Both the position numbers and the translations under genes were made by a program. A stretch of 64,000 nt of DNA, from assembly GCF_000772085.1 (NCBI RefSeq), contig NZ_CP009755.1:62001-126000 (forward strand). Reading direction: 5' to 3'. Under the pieces are notes generated by a model. The model made no database searches, was not told the DNA's origin, and worked only from the letters and a program-made list of their open reading frames with translations. This DNA is from Curtobacterium sp. MR_MD2014 (lineage in GTDB: Bacteria; Actinomycetota; Actinomycetes; Actinomycetales; Microbacteriaceae). This document shows, piece after piece, positions 33,354 through 42,659 of this stretch; position 1 is the stretch's first letter, and each line of letters begins with the position of its first letter.

Positions 33354-34582
33354 CCGACACCAGCCAGATCACCAACGGGAAGGTCCTCGCCGCGACCCCC
33401 GCCGCGGCGGACGGCCCCGAGCACGTCGAGGTCCCGACCGCGTACGACGCGATCCTGCTCGCCGGCTTCGGCGGCCCCGAGGGCCAGGACGACGTCATCC
33501 CCTTCCTCCGCAACGTCACCCGCGGCCGCGGGATCCCGGACGAGCGTCTGGAGGAGGTGGCGCACCACTACCGCCACTTCGGCGGCGTGAGTCCGATCAA
33601 CGCGCAGAACCGCGCGCTCAAGGCGGCGCTCGAGGGCGAACTCGCGAAGCGCGGCATCGACATGCCCGTGCTCTGGGGCAACCGGAACTGGGCGCCCTAC
33701 CTCGAGGAGGCCTTCACCGAGGCCGCCGACAAGGGCTACACCAAGCTCATCGCCATCGCGACGAGCGCCTACTCGTCGTTCTCGAGCTGCCGCCAGTACC
33801 GCGAGGACTACGCCCGCGTGCTCACCGAGACCGGCCTGATCGACACGATCCAGGTCGACAAGGTCCGCCAGTTCTTCGACCACCCGGGCTTCGTGCGCCC
33901 GTTCGTCGACGGCGTGCGCGACGGCATGGCCCGCGCGATCCGCGAGAACGAGGGCCTCGACGTCGCGACCGAGCTGCACATCCTCTTCTCGACGCACTCG
34001 ATCCCGTCCACCGACGCGGCGAAGTCCGGCCCCGATTACCGGGGCTTCGACGAGCACGGCGCGTACGAGGCCCAGCACCTCGCCGTCGGCGAGGTCGTCC
34101 TCGAGCAGGCCTGGAACGAGCTGCTCGAGCAGCCGGAGTTCGCGCACCTGCAGGGCACGTCGAAGCCCGCGTGGAAGCTCGTCTACCAGTCGCGGTCGGG
34201 CCCCCCGACGCAGCCGTGGCTCGAGCCCGACATCAACGACTACATGAACGAGGAGCTGAAGGGCGGCCAGACCCGCGCGGTGCTCATCGTCCCGCTCGGC
34301 TTCGTGAGCGACCACATGGAGGTCATGTGGGACCTCGACGAAGAGGCCACCGAGACCGCGGGTGAGCTCGGCTTCTGGTCGCTCCGCACGCAGACGCCCG
34401 GCGTGGACCCGGCGTACGTCGCCGGCCTCGTCGACCTGGTGCTCGAGCGCGTCAACGGCACGCCGACGACCGAGCGTCCGCACCTGACCGACATCGGCCC
34501 CTGGTACGACGTGTGCCGTCCGGGCTGCTGCGAGAACGTGCGCGCCGGGTTCAAGCCGGCCGCGGCCGGGGTCGCCCCGTGA
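33350..34582 (+). CDS. hemH: Coproporphyrin ferrochelatase
   Basis: A 410-residue enzyme inserting Fe2+ into coproporphyrin III. The active-site histidine lies in ILFSTHSIPS and the metal glutamate lies in VLIVPLGFVSDHMEVMWDLD. The C-terminal motif CRPGCCENVR, with the earlier cysteine in SSFSSCRQYRED, supplies the four ligands of the [2Fe-2S] cluster found in actinobacterial ferrochelatases. The GTG at 33350 overlaps the hemQ stop. Residues 1-28 are a non-conserved leader. hemC overlaps its stop by 4 nt. Confidence 0.95.
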   Translation: MTDTSQITNGKVLAATPAAADGPEHVEVPTAYDAILLAGFGGPEGQDDVIPFLRNVTRGRGIPDERLEEVAHHYRHFGGVSPINAQNRALKAALEGELAKRGIDMPVLWGNRNWAPYLEEAFTEAADKGYTKLIAIATSAYSSFSSCRQYREDYARVLTETGLIDTIQVDKVRQFFDHPGFVRPFVDGVRDGMARAIRENEGLDVATELHILFSTHSIPSTDAAKSGPDYRGFDEHGAYEAQHLAVGEVVLEQAWNELLEQPEFAHLQGTSKPAWKLVYQSRSGPPTQPWLEPDINDYMNEELKGGQTRAVLIVPLGFVSDHMEVMWDLDEEATETAGELGFWSLRTQTPGVDPAYVAGLVDLVLERVNGTPTTERPHLTDIGPWYDVCRPGCCENVRAGFKPAAAGVAP

Positions 34583-35655
34583 CGGACGCCGACAGCGCGA
34601 CGCCTTCCGACGGCCCGGCCCCGATCCGGCTCGGCACCCGTGCCAGCCGACTCGCGGTCGCGCAGTCGCAGGACGTCGCCGACCGTCTCGCCACGGCGGC
34701 GGGGCGTCCGGTCGAGCTCGTCACGGTGACGAGCGAGGGCGACACGAACCGCGCCTCGCTGGCGAGCCTCGGCGGCACGGGCGTCTTCGCCAGCGCCCTG
34801 CGCGAGGCCCTGGTCGCGGGCGAGGTCGACGTGCTCGTGCACTCACTGAAGGACCTGCCGACCGCTCCGTACGAGGGGCTCACGATCGCGTCGGTCCCGA
34901 AACGCGCGGACGCCCGTGACGTCCTGGTCGCCCGGAACGGCGCAACGGTGGAGACCCTGCCCGAGGGCGCGAAGGTCGGCACGGGCTCACCCCGCCGCGT
35001 CGCGCAGCTCAGGGCGAAGCGTCCCGACCTCGACGTCGTCGACATCCGCGGGAACATCGACACCCGGCTCGGCCGCGTGGACGACGACCTCGACGCCGTG
35101 GTGCTGGCCGCCGCCGGCCTCGGCCGGATCGACCGACTGGACGCGGCGACCGAGCTCCTCGACCTCGGCTTCTGGCCGAGCGCTCCCGGCCAGGGAGCAC
35201 TCGCGGTCGAGGTCCGGGCGGACGAGACCGACAAGGGCCTGCTCGCTGCGCTCCGCAAGCTCGACCACGCCCCGACGCGCCTCACGGTGACGGCCGAGCG
35301 CGAGGTCCTCGCGAAGCTCGAGGCCGGATGCTCCGCCCCGATCGGTGCCACGGCGGTCGTCGATGCCGAGCTGCTGCTCGTGTCCGCGACGGTCTACCGC
35401 CCGGACGGTTCCGAGTACCGCACGGCGTCGCACGCGGCACACCTCGACGGGTCCGCGCAGGACCGTCTCGACGAGGCGCTCGAGGTCGCCGGTCGCGTGG
35501 CCGCCGAGCTCCTCGAGAACGGTGCCGCCGAGCTGGCGGACCTGGCGTCGACGGTGTCCGGTGCCCCTGCCGAGGGCGACCACTCCGCCGGGCCCGGTCT
35601 CGCCACCCCCGCCGCCGAGCAGCCGGCGGACGACAGCTCCACGTCGACGGCCTAG
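34579..35655 (+). CDS. hemC: Hydroxymethylbilane synthase (porphobilinogen deaminase)
   Basis: A 358-residue enzyme assembling four porphobilinogens. It has [16 protein letters not shown] at the start, [12 protein letters not shown] with the catalytic aspartate, [33 protein letters not shown], and the cysteine that carries the dipyrromethane cofactor in [10 protein letters not shown]. The enzyme proper ends near residue 323 (ELADLA). The last ~35 residues are an Ala/Pro/Ser/Asp-rich tail unlike a normal HemC end. The frame then has TAG and continues, without a shift, into hemD. The GTG at 34579 overlaps the hemH stop. Confidence 0.93.
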   Translation: MTDADSATPSDGPAPIRLGTRASRLAVAQSQDVADRLATAAGRPVELVTVTSEGDTNRASLASLGGTGVFASALREALVAGEVDVLVHSLKDLPTAPYEGLTIASVPKRADARDVLVARNGATVETLPEGAKVGTGSPRRVAQLRAKRPDLDVVDIRGNIDTRLGRVDDDLDAVVLAAAGLGRIDRLDAATELLDLGFWPSAPGQGALAVEVRADETDKGLLAALRKLDHAPTRLTVTAEREVLAKLEAGCSAPIGATAVVDAELLLVSATVYRPDGSEYRTASHAAHLDGSAQDRLDEALEVAGRVAAELLENGAAELADLASTVSGAPAEGDHSAGPGLATPAAEQPADDSSTSTA

Positions 35656-35775
35656 GCGGTCACCACGGACGACACCGCTCGCGTCGCGGACGAGGCACGG
35701 CCCCCGGTCGTCCTCGTCCCGCGCGGCGGTGCGTGGGGGGACGCGGTCGCCGCCGCGGCCCGGGAGCGCGGGCTC

Positions 35776-36546
35776 GTGCCCGTCGTCGTCCCGCTCATCA
35801 CGGACGCTCCGCCCGCCGACCCGGCGGACCTCGACGCGGCGCTCGTCCGGTTCGCAGACGCCGCGCTCGCCCCGTCCGTCGACCGCGCGTCGGGACCGTC
35901 CGTCGTCGACGCCCCGGCCGGGAGGCACGACACACCACCCGCGGTCGGCACGCGTCCCGGGGGAGCCGGCTCCGGAGCCCCCTGGCTCGTCGTGACCAGT
36001 GCGACGGCCGTGCGCGTGGTCGCCGGGCGCGTGCCGCGCCTCCCGGCCGGCGTCCGCGTGGCCTGCGTCGGCGACGCGACCGCGCGTGCTGCCCGGCAGG
36101 CGGGGTGGCCGGTCGACCTGGTGCCGGACGAGGAGTCCGCCGCCGGGCTCGCCGCGGCCCTGCCGACGGACGCCGGACCCGTGCTGTTCCCCCGATCCGA
36201 GATCGCCGCGACCACCCTGGTCGACGCACTGCGCGCCCGCGGCATCGCCGTGTCGGAGGTGGTGGCGTACCGTACCGTGGGGACGGGCCACGATCCGATC
36301 GTCCTCGACCCCCCACCGGACGCCGTGCTCGTGACGAGCGGGAGCGTCGCCCGACAGGTCGCAGCGCGGATGACCCCGCTCGACCCGAGCACGCACGTCG
36401 CGTGCATCGGACCGTCCACCGCCGACGCCGCCCGTGCCGCGGGACTCCCCGTGCACGTGGTCGCCGCCGCTCGGTCCGCCGAAGCCCTGCTCGACGCCGT
36501 CGTCGAGACCCTCCACCCGAACCCCAGAACAGGAAGGTCATCGTGA
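35776..36546 (+). CDS. hemD: Uroporphyrinogen-III synthase (HemD); conserved N-terminus has no canonical start
   Basis: HemD closes and rearranges hydroxymethylbilane to uroporphyrinogen III. Recognisable parts are [83 protein letters not shown] and [19 protein letters not shown]. The first canonical start in frame is the GTG at 35776 given here, but homology-like sequence ([24 protein letters not shown]) extends back to about 35701. The frame is open to 35656, right after hemC's TAG, with only GTC, ACC and similar codons. The enzyme therefore either starts at a non-standard codon or is made as a HemC extension. Its stop overlaps the hemB start. Confidence 0.85.
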   Translation: MPVVVPLITDAPPADPADLDAALVRFADAALAPSVDRASGPSVVDAPAGRHDTPPAVGTRPGGAGSGAPWLVVTSATAVRVVAGRVPRLPAGVRVACVGDATARAARQAGWPVDLVPDEESAAGLAAALPTDAGPVLFPRSEIAATTLVDALRARGIAVSEVVAYRTVGTGHDPIVLDPPPDAVLVTSGSVARQVAARMTPLDPSTHVACIGPSTADAARAAGLPVHVVAAARSAEALLDAVVETLHPNPRTGRSS

Positions 36547-37598
36547 CCGGACGCTTCCCCCAGGTCCGCCCCCGTCGACTGCGGGCCACCCCCGCCATGC
36601 GACGACTCGTCGCCGAGACGCGGATCCACCCCGCCGAGCTCGTGCTGCCGATGTTCATCCGCGAGGGCGCCACCGATGCGATCGACATCTCGAGCATGCC
36701 GGGCGTGCAGCAGCACTCGCTCGACTCGTTCCGCCGGGCGCTGAACGAGGCCGCGGCGCAGGGCGTCGGCGGTGTGAACCTGTTCGGCGTGCCGACGTCG
36801 AAGGACGCCGAGGGCTCCGGTGCGACCGACCCCGACGGCATCCTGAACGTCGCGGTCCGCGTGGCGAAGGAGGAGGTCGGTGACGCACTCGTCGTGCAGT
36901 CCGACCTGTGCCTCGACGAGTTCACCGACCACGGCCACTGCGGCGTGCTGGCGGCGGACGGCTCGGTCGACAACGACGCGACGCTCCTGCGCTACCGCGA
37001 CATGGCGGTCGCCCAGGCCGAGGCCGGCGCCGAGCTCGTCTGCATGAGCGGCATGATGGACGGACAGATCGCCGCCGCCCGCGACGCCCTCGACACCGCC
37101 GGCCACAGCGGCACCGCGCTCCTGGCGTACTCGGCGAAGTACGCCTCGGCGTTCTACGGGCCCTTCCGCGAGGCCGTCGCCTCGACGCTCGTCGGGGACC
37201 GCCGGACGTACCAGATCGACGCCGCCGACGGCCGCCAGGGCCTGCGCGAGGTCCTGCTCGACATCGAGGAGGGCGCCGACATCGTCATGGTGAAGCCCGC
37301 GATGAGCTACCTCGACGTCCTCGCCAGGACCGCCGACGTCTCCGAGGTCCCCGTGTGGGCGTACCAGATCTCCGGGGAGTACGCGATGATCACGGCGGCC
37401 GCCCAGAACGGGTGGATCGACCGCGACGCCGCGGCGATGGAGGCACTCGTCGGCATCAAGCGCGCCGGCGCGGACGCGATCCTGACGTACTTCGCCGTGG
37501 ACATCGCACGGAAGCTCAACCAGGAGGCCGGCCTGCGCACGTCCGGCAGCACCGCGGCGGTGTCCGGCGTCGCCTCGACCGGGAAGGCCCCCGAATGA
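36543..37598 (+). CDS. hemB: Delta-aminolevulinic acid dehydratase (porphobilinogen synthase)
   Basis: A 351-residue enzyme joining two 5-aminolevulinates. It has [31 protein letters not shown] at the start. The metal-site segment is [17 protein letters not shown] (C, H, C present). The Schiff-base lysines are in [14 protein letters not shown] and [13 protein letters not shown]. The GTG at 36543 has AGGAAGG upstream and overlaps the hemD stop. The C-terminal ~20 residues are a low-complexity Thr/Ala/Ser tail. hemL overlaps by 4 nt. Confidence 0.95.
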   Translation: MTGRFPQVRPRRLRATPAMRRLVAETRIHPAELVLPMFIREGATDAIDISSMPGVQQHSLDSFRRALNEAAAQGVGGVNLFGVPTSKDAEGSGATDPDGILNVAVRVAKEEVGDALVVQSDLCLDEFTDHGHCGVLAADGSVDNDATLLRYRDMAVAQAEAGAELVCMSGMMDGQIAAARDALDTAGHSGTALLAYSAKYASAFYGPFREAVASTLVGDRRTYQIDAADGRQGLREVLLDIEEGADIVMVKPAMSYLDVLARTADVSEVPVWAYQISGEYAMITAAAQNGWIDRDAAAMEALVGIKRAGADAILTYFAVDIARKLNQEAGLRTSGSTAAVSGVASTGKAPE

Positions 37599-38956
37599 CC
37601 ACCACCGCTTCCACCGGCACCGCTCCGGTGTCGAACGACGAGCTGTTCGGCCGCGCGAAGGACAGCATCCCCGGCGGGGTGAACTCGCCCGTCCGCGCGT
37701 ACGGCTCGGTCGGCGGCACGCCCCGGTTCCTGACCGCGGCGAACGGCCCCTACGTCACCGACGCCGAGGGGCGGCAGTACGTCGACCTCGTCGCGTCCTG
37801 GGGCCCCGCGATCCTCGGGCACGCGCACGCCGGCACGGTCGAGGCCGTGCAGCAGGCGGCATCCCGCGGCCTGTCCTTCGGGGCGTCGACCCCGGGGGAG
37901 ACCGAGCTCGCCGAGCTCGTGAAGCAGCGCGTGCAGGTCGACGGCGACGGGCCGATCGAGAAGCTCCGCATGGTGTCGACCGGCACCGAGGCGACGATGA
38001 CCGCCATCCGCCTGGCCCGCGGGTACACCGGCCGCGACCTCCTCGTGAAGTTCGCCGGGCACTACCACGGCCACTCGGACTCGCTGCTGGCCGAGGCCGG
38101 ATCGGGTGTCGCGACGCTCGCGCTCCCGGGCAGTGCGGGCATCACCGCCGAGACCGCCGCGCAGACCCTGGTGCTGCCGTACAACGACCTCGACGCCGTC
38201 CGCGCCGCGTTCGACGAGCACTCCGAGCGCATCGCCGCCGTGATCGTCGAGTCCGCCGCCGCGAACATGGGCGTCCTCGCGCCGGAGCCCGGGTTCAACC
38301 GGGCGCTCGCGGAGATCACGCGGGCGCAGGGTGCGCTGCTCATCGTCGACGAGGTCCTGACCGGCTTCCGCGTCGGCCCGGCCGGCTGGTGGGGCCTCGA
38401 GGCCGACGGCACCGTCCCGGAGGGCACCGGGTGGAAGCCCGACCTCGTCACGTTCGGCAAGGTCATCGGCGGCGGCATGCCCCTCGCCGCGCTCGGTGGT
38501 CGTCGGGAGGTCATGGACTTCCTCGCACCGCTCGGGCCGGTCTACCAGGCGGGCACGCTGTCCGGGAACCCGCTCGCGGTCGCGGCCGGCACCGCCACGC
38601 TCCGGGCCGCGACGCCCGACGTGTACGCGCACCTGGACCGCACCGCGGCGAGGATCGCCGACGCCACGAGCGCCGCGCTCTCGGCCGAGGGGGTCGCGCA
38701 CACCGTGCAGCACGCCGGCAACCTGTTCTCGTTCGCGTTCGTGGAGCAGGCACCGCGGAACTACGACGACGTCCGCGCGCAGGAGGCCTTCCGCTACGCA
38801 CCGTTCTTCCACAGCATGCTCGACCAGGGCGTGACCCTGCCGCCGAGCGTGTTCGAGGCGTGGTTCGTCACGGCGGCGCACGACGACGAGGCCGTCGGCC
38901 GCGTGCTCGACGCGCTCCCCGCGGCCGCTCGCGCGGCTGCTGCCGCGACCGCGTAG
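37595..38956 (+). CDS. hemL: Glutamate-1-semialdehyde 2,1-aminomutase
   Basis: A 453-residue PLP enzyme converting glutamate-1-semialdehyde to 5-aminolevulinate. Landmarks are [71 protein letters not shown] and the PLP lysine in [19 protein letters not shown]. The ATG at 37595 overlaps the hemB stop (ATGA). It ends the heme operon and is followed by a long perfect hairpin. Confidence 0.95.
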   Translation: MTTTASTGTAPVSNDELFGRAKDSIPGGVNSPVRAYGSVGGTPRFLTAANGPYVTDAEGRQYVDLVASWGPAILGHAHAGTVEAVQQAASRGLSFGASTPGETELAELVKQRVQVDGDGPIEKLRMVSTGTEATMTAIRLARGYTGRDLLVKFAGHYHGHSDSLLAEAGSGVATLALPGSAGITAETAAQTLVLPYNDLDAVRAAFDEHSERIAAVIVESAAANMGVLAPEPGFNRALAEITRAQGALLIVDEVLTGFRVGPAGWWGLEADGTVPEGTGWKPDLVTFGKVIGGGMPLAALGGRREVMDFLAPLGPVYQAGTLSGNPLAVAAGTATLRAATPDVYAHLDRTAARIADATSAALSAEGVAHTVQHAGNLFSFAFVEQAPRNYDDVRAQEAFRYAPFFHSMLDQGVTLPPSVFEAWFVTAAHDDEAVGRVLDALPAAARAAAAATA

Positions 38957-38971
38957 GAGTCCCCTCGCAAG

Positions 38972-39031
38972 ACGCAACGTCGGCGGTTCCGCGCAGCGAC
39001 ATCCCGCTGCGCGGAACCGCCGACGTTGCGT
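38972..39031. terminator. 27-bp perfect inverted repeat after hemL
   Basis: Arms 38972-38998 and 39005-39031 are exact reverse complements with a 6-nt loop, ACATCC. The outer arm sequence is ACGCAACGTCGGCGG. No U-run follows, though GAAGGT comes next. It starts 16 nt after the hemL stop and ends about 46 nt before the motif in front of the histidine kinase gene. A factor-independent terminator of the heme operon is the simplest reading; a protein-binding palindrome is possible. Confidence 0.7.
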
Positions 39032-39077
39032 TGTGAAGGTCGGGGTGCGGTCGAGCTCGCGCTGGTGCGGAAACCGA

Positions 39078-39098
39078 GTGACATGTAGTGTTCCAGTG
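39078..39098 (+). promoter_or_regulatory. Putative response-regulator motif and promoter, kinase side
   Basis: The 21-nt stretch begins GTGACATGT, ends GTGTTCCAGTG, and has A between these blocks. It recurs on the other strand at 42544-42564 with only two differences. It contains TAGTGT (39086-39091), which ends 6 nt before the kinase GTG, so it overlaps the promoter itself. Confidence 0.6.
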
Positions 39099-40276
39099 TG
39101 CTGAACACGACGCTGTCTTCGTACTTCCGCTCCGCGCGCGCTCGCCGACTCCTCGTCGACCTGGCCGTGACCGTCGCCTTCGCGTGCGTCATCTGGACGT
39201 ACTCGCTCACGTACGACGGGTCGGTCGACAAGGGGGACCGGGTCGTCCAGACCTGGACCGGTTGGCACCTGGCGATCCCCGCCGTGACCGTCGCCCTGGT
39301 CGGGATCCGTCGGTTCGTGCCGTGGGTCGTGCTCCCCGCGCTGCTCGCAGTGGACTGGTACGACCGCTGGAAGTCCATCGGGAGCGAGCCCTTCGGTGTC
39401 GCGATGGGGCTGTTCGCCATCGCCAGCGAGCGTCCCTGGCGCCACACCCTCGTCGCGGGCGGTGTGGCGCTCACCGTGCTCGTGGCGTCGACACAGCTCA
39501 TCGGCCGGACGACACGAGGGTTCTGGACGTGCCTGATCGTCTACACGTTCGGCATCGTCGCGGGATTGGCGGTGCGCCGTGCACAGGCCGCCCGATGGCG
39601 GGTGCTCCGGCTCCTCGCACAGTCGCGCATCGAGCGCAGGACGACCCAGCGCGCCGAGGAGCGAGCGGCGCTGGCCCTCGAGGTCCACGACGTCTGCTCC
39701 AACTCGCTCGCCGTCGTCAGTCGACTCAGCGAGGTCGCGCGCAGCCGTGTCACGACCGAGCCCGCCGAGGCGATGCGCCTCCTGGACGACGTCGCGCGCG
39801 TCGCACGGGACGGCATGACCGAGGTCCGACGGTTCGTCCGACTCGCCGAGAGCGACCCGGTCGACGGCGATGTCCACGCCATGATCGCGCGCGTCCGGGC
39901 GGTCGGCGTCCCGTTGAGGGCGACGATCTCGGGGGAGCCGCGGGACGAGCGGGTCGCAGCGACGGTGTACCGGGTGGTGCAGGAGGCCCTGACGAACGTG
40001 CTGCGCCACGCACGTCCGGCACGGGTCGACCTCGAGGTCCACCACGACCAGGACGGCGGGGTCTCCCTGCGGGTCCTGAACGACGGTGTGGTCGCCACCG
40101 TGCGCGGGGCCGGCCGCGGGACGCGTGGGATGGCCGAGCGCGTGGCGACGCTCGGGGGGAGCCTCCGAGTCGGGCCCGGGCATGAGGACGGCACCTGGTG
40201 CGTGGAGGCGGTCGTCCCTCCGCCCGGCGGCGACCTCGCGACCGCCCAGCGTCGTTCGACGGCGGTGGCACGGTGA
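39098..40276 (+). CDS. Sensor histidine kinase (NarL/DesK class)
   Basis: A 392-residue membrane kinase. The N-terminal ~160 residues hold four to six hydrophobic segments with very short loops and no large extracellular domain. The HisKA_3 box is EERAALALEVHDVCSNSL with phospho-acceptor His197. The HATPase domain has the N-box VVQEALTNVLRHARPARV (~293-310) and a glycine-rich G-box GRGTRGMAERVATLGGSLRV. Like other intramembrane-sensing kinases it probably detects membrane or wall stress. The GTG at 39098 lies 6 nt after TAGTGT inside the shared motif. The response regulator overlaps its stop. Confidence 0.9.
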   Translation: MLNTTLSSYFRSARARRLLVDLAVTVAFACVIWTYSLTYDGSVDKGDRVVQTWTGWHLAIPAVTVALVGIRRFVPWVVLPALLAVDWYDRWKSIGSEPFGVAMGLFAIASERPWRHTLVAGGVALTVLVASTQLIGRTTRGFWTCLIVYTFGIVAGLAVRRAQAARWRVLRLLAQSRIERRTTQRAEERAALALEVHDVCSNSLAVVSRLSEVARSRVTTEPAEAMRLLDDVARVARDGMTEVRRFVRLAESDPVDGDVHAMIARVRAVGVPLRATISGEPRDERVAATVYRVVQEALTNVLRHARPARVDLEVHHDQDGGVSLRVLNDGVVATVRGAGRGTRGMAERVATLGGSLRVGPGHEDGTWCVEAVVPPPGGDLATAQRRSTAVAR

Positions 40277-40932
40277 TCCGCGTCCTCGTCGTCGACGACC
40301 AGCACCTGCTCCGCACCGGGACCGCGATGGTGATCGGGACGGCGGACGACCTCGTCGTCGTGGGGGAGGCGCAGGACGGGCTCCAGGCCCTGGAACGGGT
40401 CGGTGTCCTCCGGCCGGACGTCGTCGTGACGGACGTCCGGATGCCGGGGATCGACGGCATCGAGACCACCAGGCGGATCACGGAGCGCTTCCCGGCCGTC
40501 AGGGTCCTCGTGCTCACGCAGTTCGACCTCGACGAGCACGTGTTCGGCGCCCTCGCCGCCGGCGCGAGCGGCTACCTGCTCAAGGAGAGTTCCGCCGCGG
40601 AGCTCTGCACTGCGGTCCGGACGGTGGCCGCGGGCGATGCGATCGTGGCGCCTCGAGCGTGCCGACGCCTGGTCGAGACGGTGAAGCCGGCGTTGCTCAC
40701 GGCCCGCCCGCAGCAGGCTCCGGCCTCGCCCTTCGACGCCCTCAGTGCTCGGGAGCTCGACGTCGTCCGGGCCCTGGCGGACGGGTCGTCGAACGCCGAG
40801 GTGGCCCGGTCCCTCTTCATCTCCGAGGCGACCGTGAAGAGCCACGTCGCGAGCATCCTGCGGAAGCTCGGGGTCCGTGACCGCGTGCACATCGTCATCG
40901 AGGCGTTCCGCTGCGGGGTGGTCCGGGACTGA
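40273..40932 (+). CDS. Response regulator, LuxR/NarL family
   Basis: A 219-residue regulator. The receiver domain has Asp54 (VVVTDVRMPGIDG) as phosphorylation site, the acidic pair DD at 8-9 and the lysine in YLLKESS. The C-terminal LuxR-type helix-turn-helix LSARELDVVRALADGSSNAEVARSLFISEATVKSHVASILRKLGV follows. The GTG at 40273 overlaps the kinase stop. It ends 4 nt before the convergent L,D-transpeptidase gene. It is the natural candidate to bind the motif at 39078-39098 and 42544-42564. Confidence 0.92.
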   Translation: MIRVLVVDDQHLLRTGTAMVIGTADDLVVVGEAQDGLQALERVGVLRPDVVVTDVRMPGIDGIETTRRITERFPAVRVLVLTQFDLDEHVFGALAAGASGYLLKESSAAELCTAVRTVAAGDAIVAPRACRRLVETVKPALLTARPQQAPASPFDALSARELDVVRALADGSSNAEVARSLFISEATVKSHVASILRKLGVRDRVHIVIEAFRCGVVRD

Positions 40933-40935
40933 TCG

Positions 40936-41826
40936 TCAGGGCAGGACGACGATCGGCGTCCCCAGCGGCAGTGCGTCGAGCTGCGCGACGGCATCCGGTC
41001 GGACCCGGATGCACCCGTGCGACACGCGGCCGCGGGGGTCCGGGTTGGCGTGGATCGCGATGAGCCCGCCGTCGGTGCCGGTGTACGGCTCGTCGGCTGC
41101 GGTCGCGTGCAGCGAGGTGAGCTGGATCGCCCCGGGCGCCAGCGCCTGCGCGGGGTCCACGTAGCGGGCCTGGAGGTAGCCGCTCACACCCGTCGGCGTC
41201 GGGGTGGAGTCCTGTCCGACTCCGACCTCGTGCCGGTGCGATCCCTGCGCTGTCGTGATCGTCATCGACTGCTCCGCCACGCGGACCGTGACCGAGGCGG
41301 TGGCTGGCTGCATCGCGGGCAGCTCGTCGGTCCGCGCCCACGCCGCCGTCTGCGCGGGTGCCCCCGACGCACCCGCCGTCGAGGGCAGCATCTGCCGGGC
41401 GGGCGTCAGGACGAGCGTCCAGTCGCCGGTCGTGGTCACCGCGGCGACGACGGTCGGTCCCCGCAGGAAGTTGCGCCCGGGGAGCACGGCGACCGGTTCT
41501 CCGTCGCGGGCCGCGTACAGCACCAGGTCGTGTTCGAGGAGCCCGGCGTGTGCCGCCACAGCGTCGGGCCCGGGCAGGAGTGCGCCGATGACGGCGTCGT
41601 GCACGGCGACCGGCAGGTCCTCGGTGGGCGGACCGGCCGGTGCGGTGCTCGCCTCCGGGGACGGGCTCGGTGTGGGGCTCGGCGGGGACTGGCCCTGCGC
41701 GGGCGACGTCGGGTGTGACGGACGCGGGTCCGTGGAGGTGGTGCTGCACGCCGACGCACCGGCCACGAGGGCAGCACCCACCGTGAGTCCGAGGCAACGG
41801 AGCGCTGCACGACGGTCGAGGGTCAT
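40936..41826 (-). CDS. L,D-transpeptidase (YkuD) lipoprotein
   Basis: A 296-residue exported enzyme. The leader DRRAALRCLGLTVGAALVAGASAC has a lipobox cysteine at about 27 and an RR start that could use Tat. A Pro/Ser-rich linker follows. The YkuD catalytic domain sits at the C-terminus: GGLIAIHANPDPRGRVSHGCIRV, with His259 and Cys272 as catalytic residues. It should make 3-3 peptidoglycan cross-links or attach proteins to peptidoglycan. It lies 84 nt downstream of the secreted-protein gene in the same direction and is likely its co-transcript. Confidence 0.88.
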   Translation of the reverse strand: MTLDRRAALRCLGLTVGAALVAGASACSTTSTDPRPSHPTSPAQGQSPPSPTPSPSPEASTAPAGPPTEDLPVAVHDAVIGALLPGPDAVAAHAGLLEHDLVLYAARDGEPVAVLPGRNFLRGPTVVAAVTTTGDWTLVLTPARQMLPSTAGASGAPAQTAAWARTDELPAMQPATASVTVRVAEQSMTITTAQGSHRHEVGVGQDSTPTPTGVSGYLQARYVDPAQALAPGAIQLTSLHATAADEPYTGTDGGLIAIHANPDPRGRVSHGCIRVRPDAVAQLDALPLGTPIVVLP

Positions 41827-41910
41827 GGATCGGTCCTTTCGACGGTCCGGGGATCAGCGGTGGGGGGACGGCGGGGCCGCGGCGACGTGGCGCCGCGGCC
41901 CCGAGCCGGA

Positions 41911-42489
41911 TCACCCCGCGACGCGCGGGAGCTTGGTCGGGGGCTGGGTGACGCCCTGCTTCCCGACCGGGGCCTTCGGCTTCGAGCTACCAGATCCGGG
42001 GGTGCTCTTCCCCGAGTGACGGTCAGGGTTCGCCGCCTCCTCCAGCTCCGATCCGTCGTTCGCGCTGCACCCGGCCGCGAGGAGCTGCCGAGCGCTCTCC
42101 GGCGTGATGTGTCCGTCCTTGCCGTACACCGGTGTCGGCTTCGTGCCCTTCGTGCAGGTGAAGCGGTCACCCGCCGGCTGCTGCTGGCGCTGCTGCTCGG
42201 ACTGCGGCTGCTTCTTCTTCTCCGCGGGCGTGGTCGATCCGTCGTTCCCGCCCGACCCCCGCGCGCCGGACCCGGTCGAGCCCGACTTCCCGCCGGAACC
42301 CTTCGTGTCCGGCGTCCGAGGGTCCTTCCGGTCCTGTCCCTGGTTGCCGGTCTGCTGCTGCGAGGTGGTCGGCCGACCGGTCTCCGACCGGTCCGGTTCC
42401 CCGTGCGCCGTGAGCGGCGCGAGGACGACCCCACCCACGAGGGCGAGCCCGGCCGACGTGGCGAGGATGGTCTTCTTGATGGTGTTCAC
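41911..42489 (-). CDS. Secreted, charged low-complexity protein
   Basis: A 192-residue protein with a classic signal peptide (NTIKKTILATSAGLALVGGVVLAPLTAHG). About 90 residues rich in Gly, Ser, Lys, Gln and Asp follow (repeated GSGG, QQQ, KKKQ). A short motif FTCTKGTKPTPVYGKDGHITPESARQLLAAGCS has two cysteines, and the tail is basic and Pro-rich. No family was recognised. The GTG at 42489 has GGAG 6 nt upstream. Being coupled to an L,D-transpeptidase, it may be a wall-bound protein or transpeptidase substrate (inference). Confidence 0.7.
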   Translation of the reverse strand: MNTIKKTILATSAGLALVGGVVLAPLTAHGEPDRSETGRPTTSQQQTGNQGQDRKDPRTPDTKGSGGKSGSTGSGARGSGGNDGSTTPAEKKKQPQSEQQRQQQPAGDRFTCTKGTKPTPVYGKDGHITPESARQLLAAGCSANDGSELEEAANPDRHSGKSTPGSGSSKPKAPVGKQGVTQPPTKLPRVAG

Positions 42490-42543
42490 GATGTGCTCCG
42501 TTCGGTCGTGTCGGCGGTCTCTCCGTCGACATGAACAGTGAAG

Positions 42544-42564
42544 CGCTGGAACACCACATGTCAC
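42544..42564 (-). promoter_or_regulatory. Putative response-regulator motif, secreted-protein side
   Basis: On the minus strand this reads GTGACATGT, then G, then GTGTTCCAGCG, matching 19 of 21 bases of 39078-39098. It lies 55 nt upstream of the GTG of the secreted protein gene. Together with the kinase-side copy it brackets the whole four-gene locus in inverted orientation. Confidence 0.6.
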
Positions 42565-42659
42565 ACCGTCCGGACGGACGGTTGCGCACCCCGCCGTCCG
42601 GACGACGCGGCGCACGGTTCCCCGACCAGAGGTGGTTCCGGACGGGAGGCGCGGTGCGG

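Noticed and set aside
37307..40183. Very long leftward open frame (about 950 codons) opposite hemB, hemL and the kinase gene
   Set aside because: It is antisense to three recognised genes, has high Arg/Gly/Pro/His content without domains, and arises from the GC bias of the coding strand.
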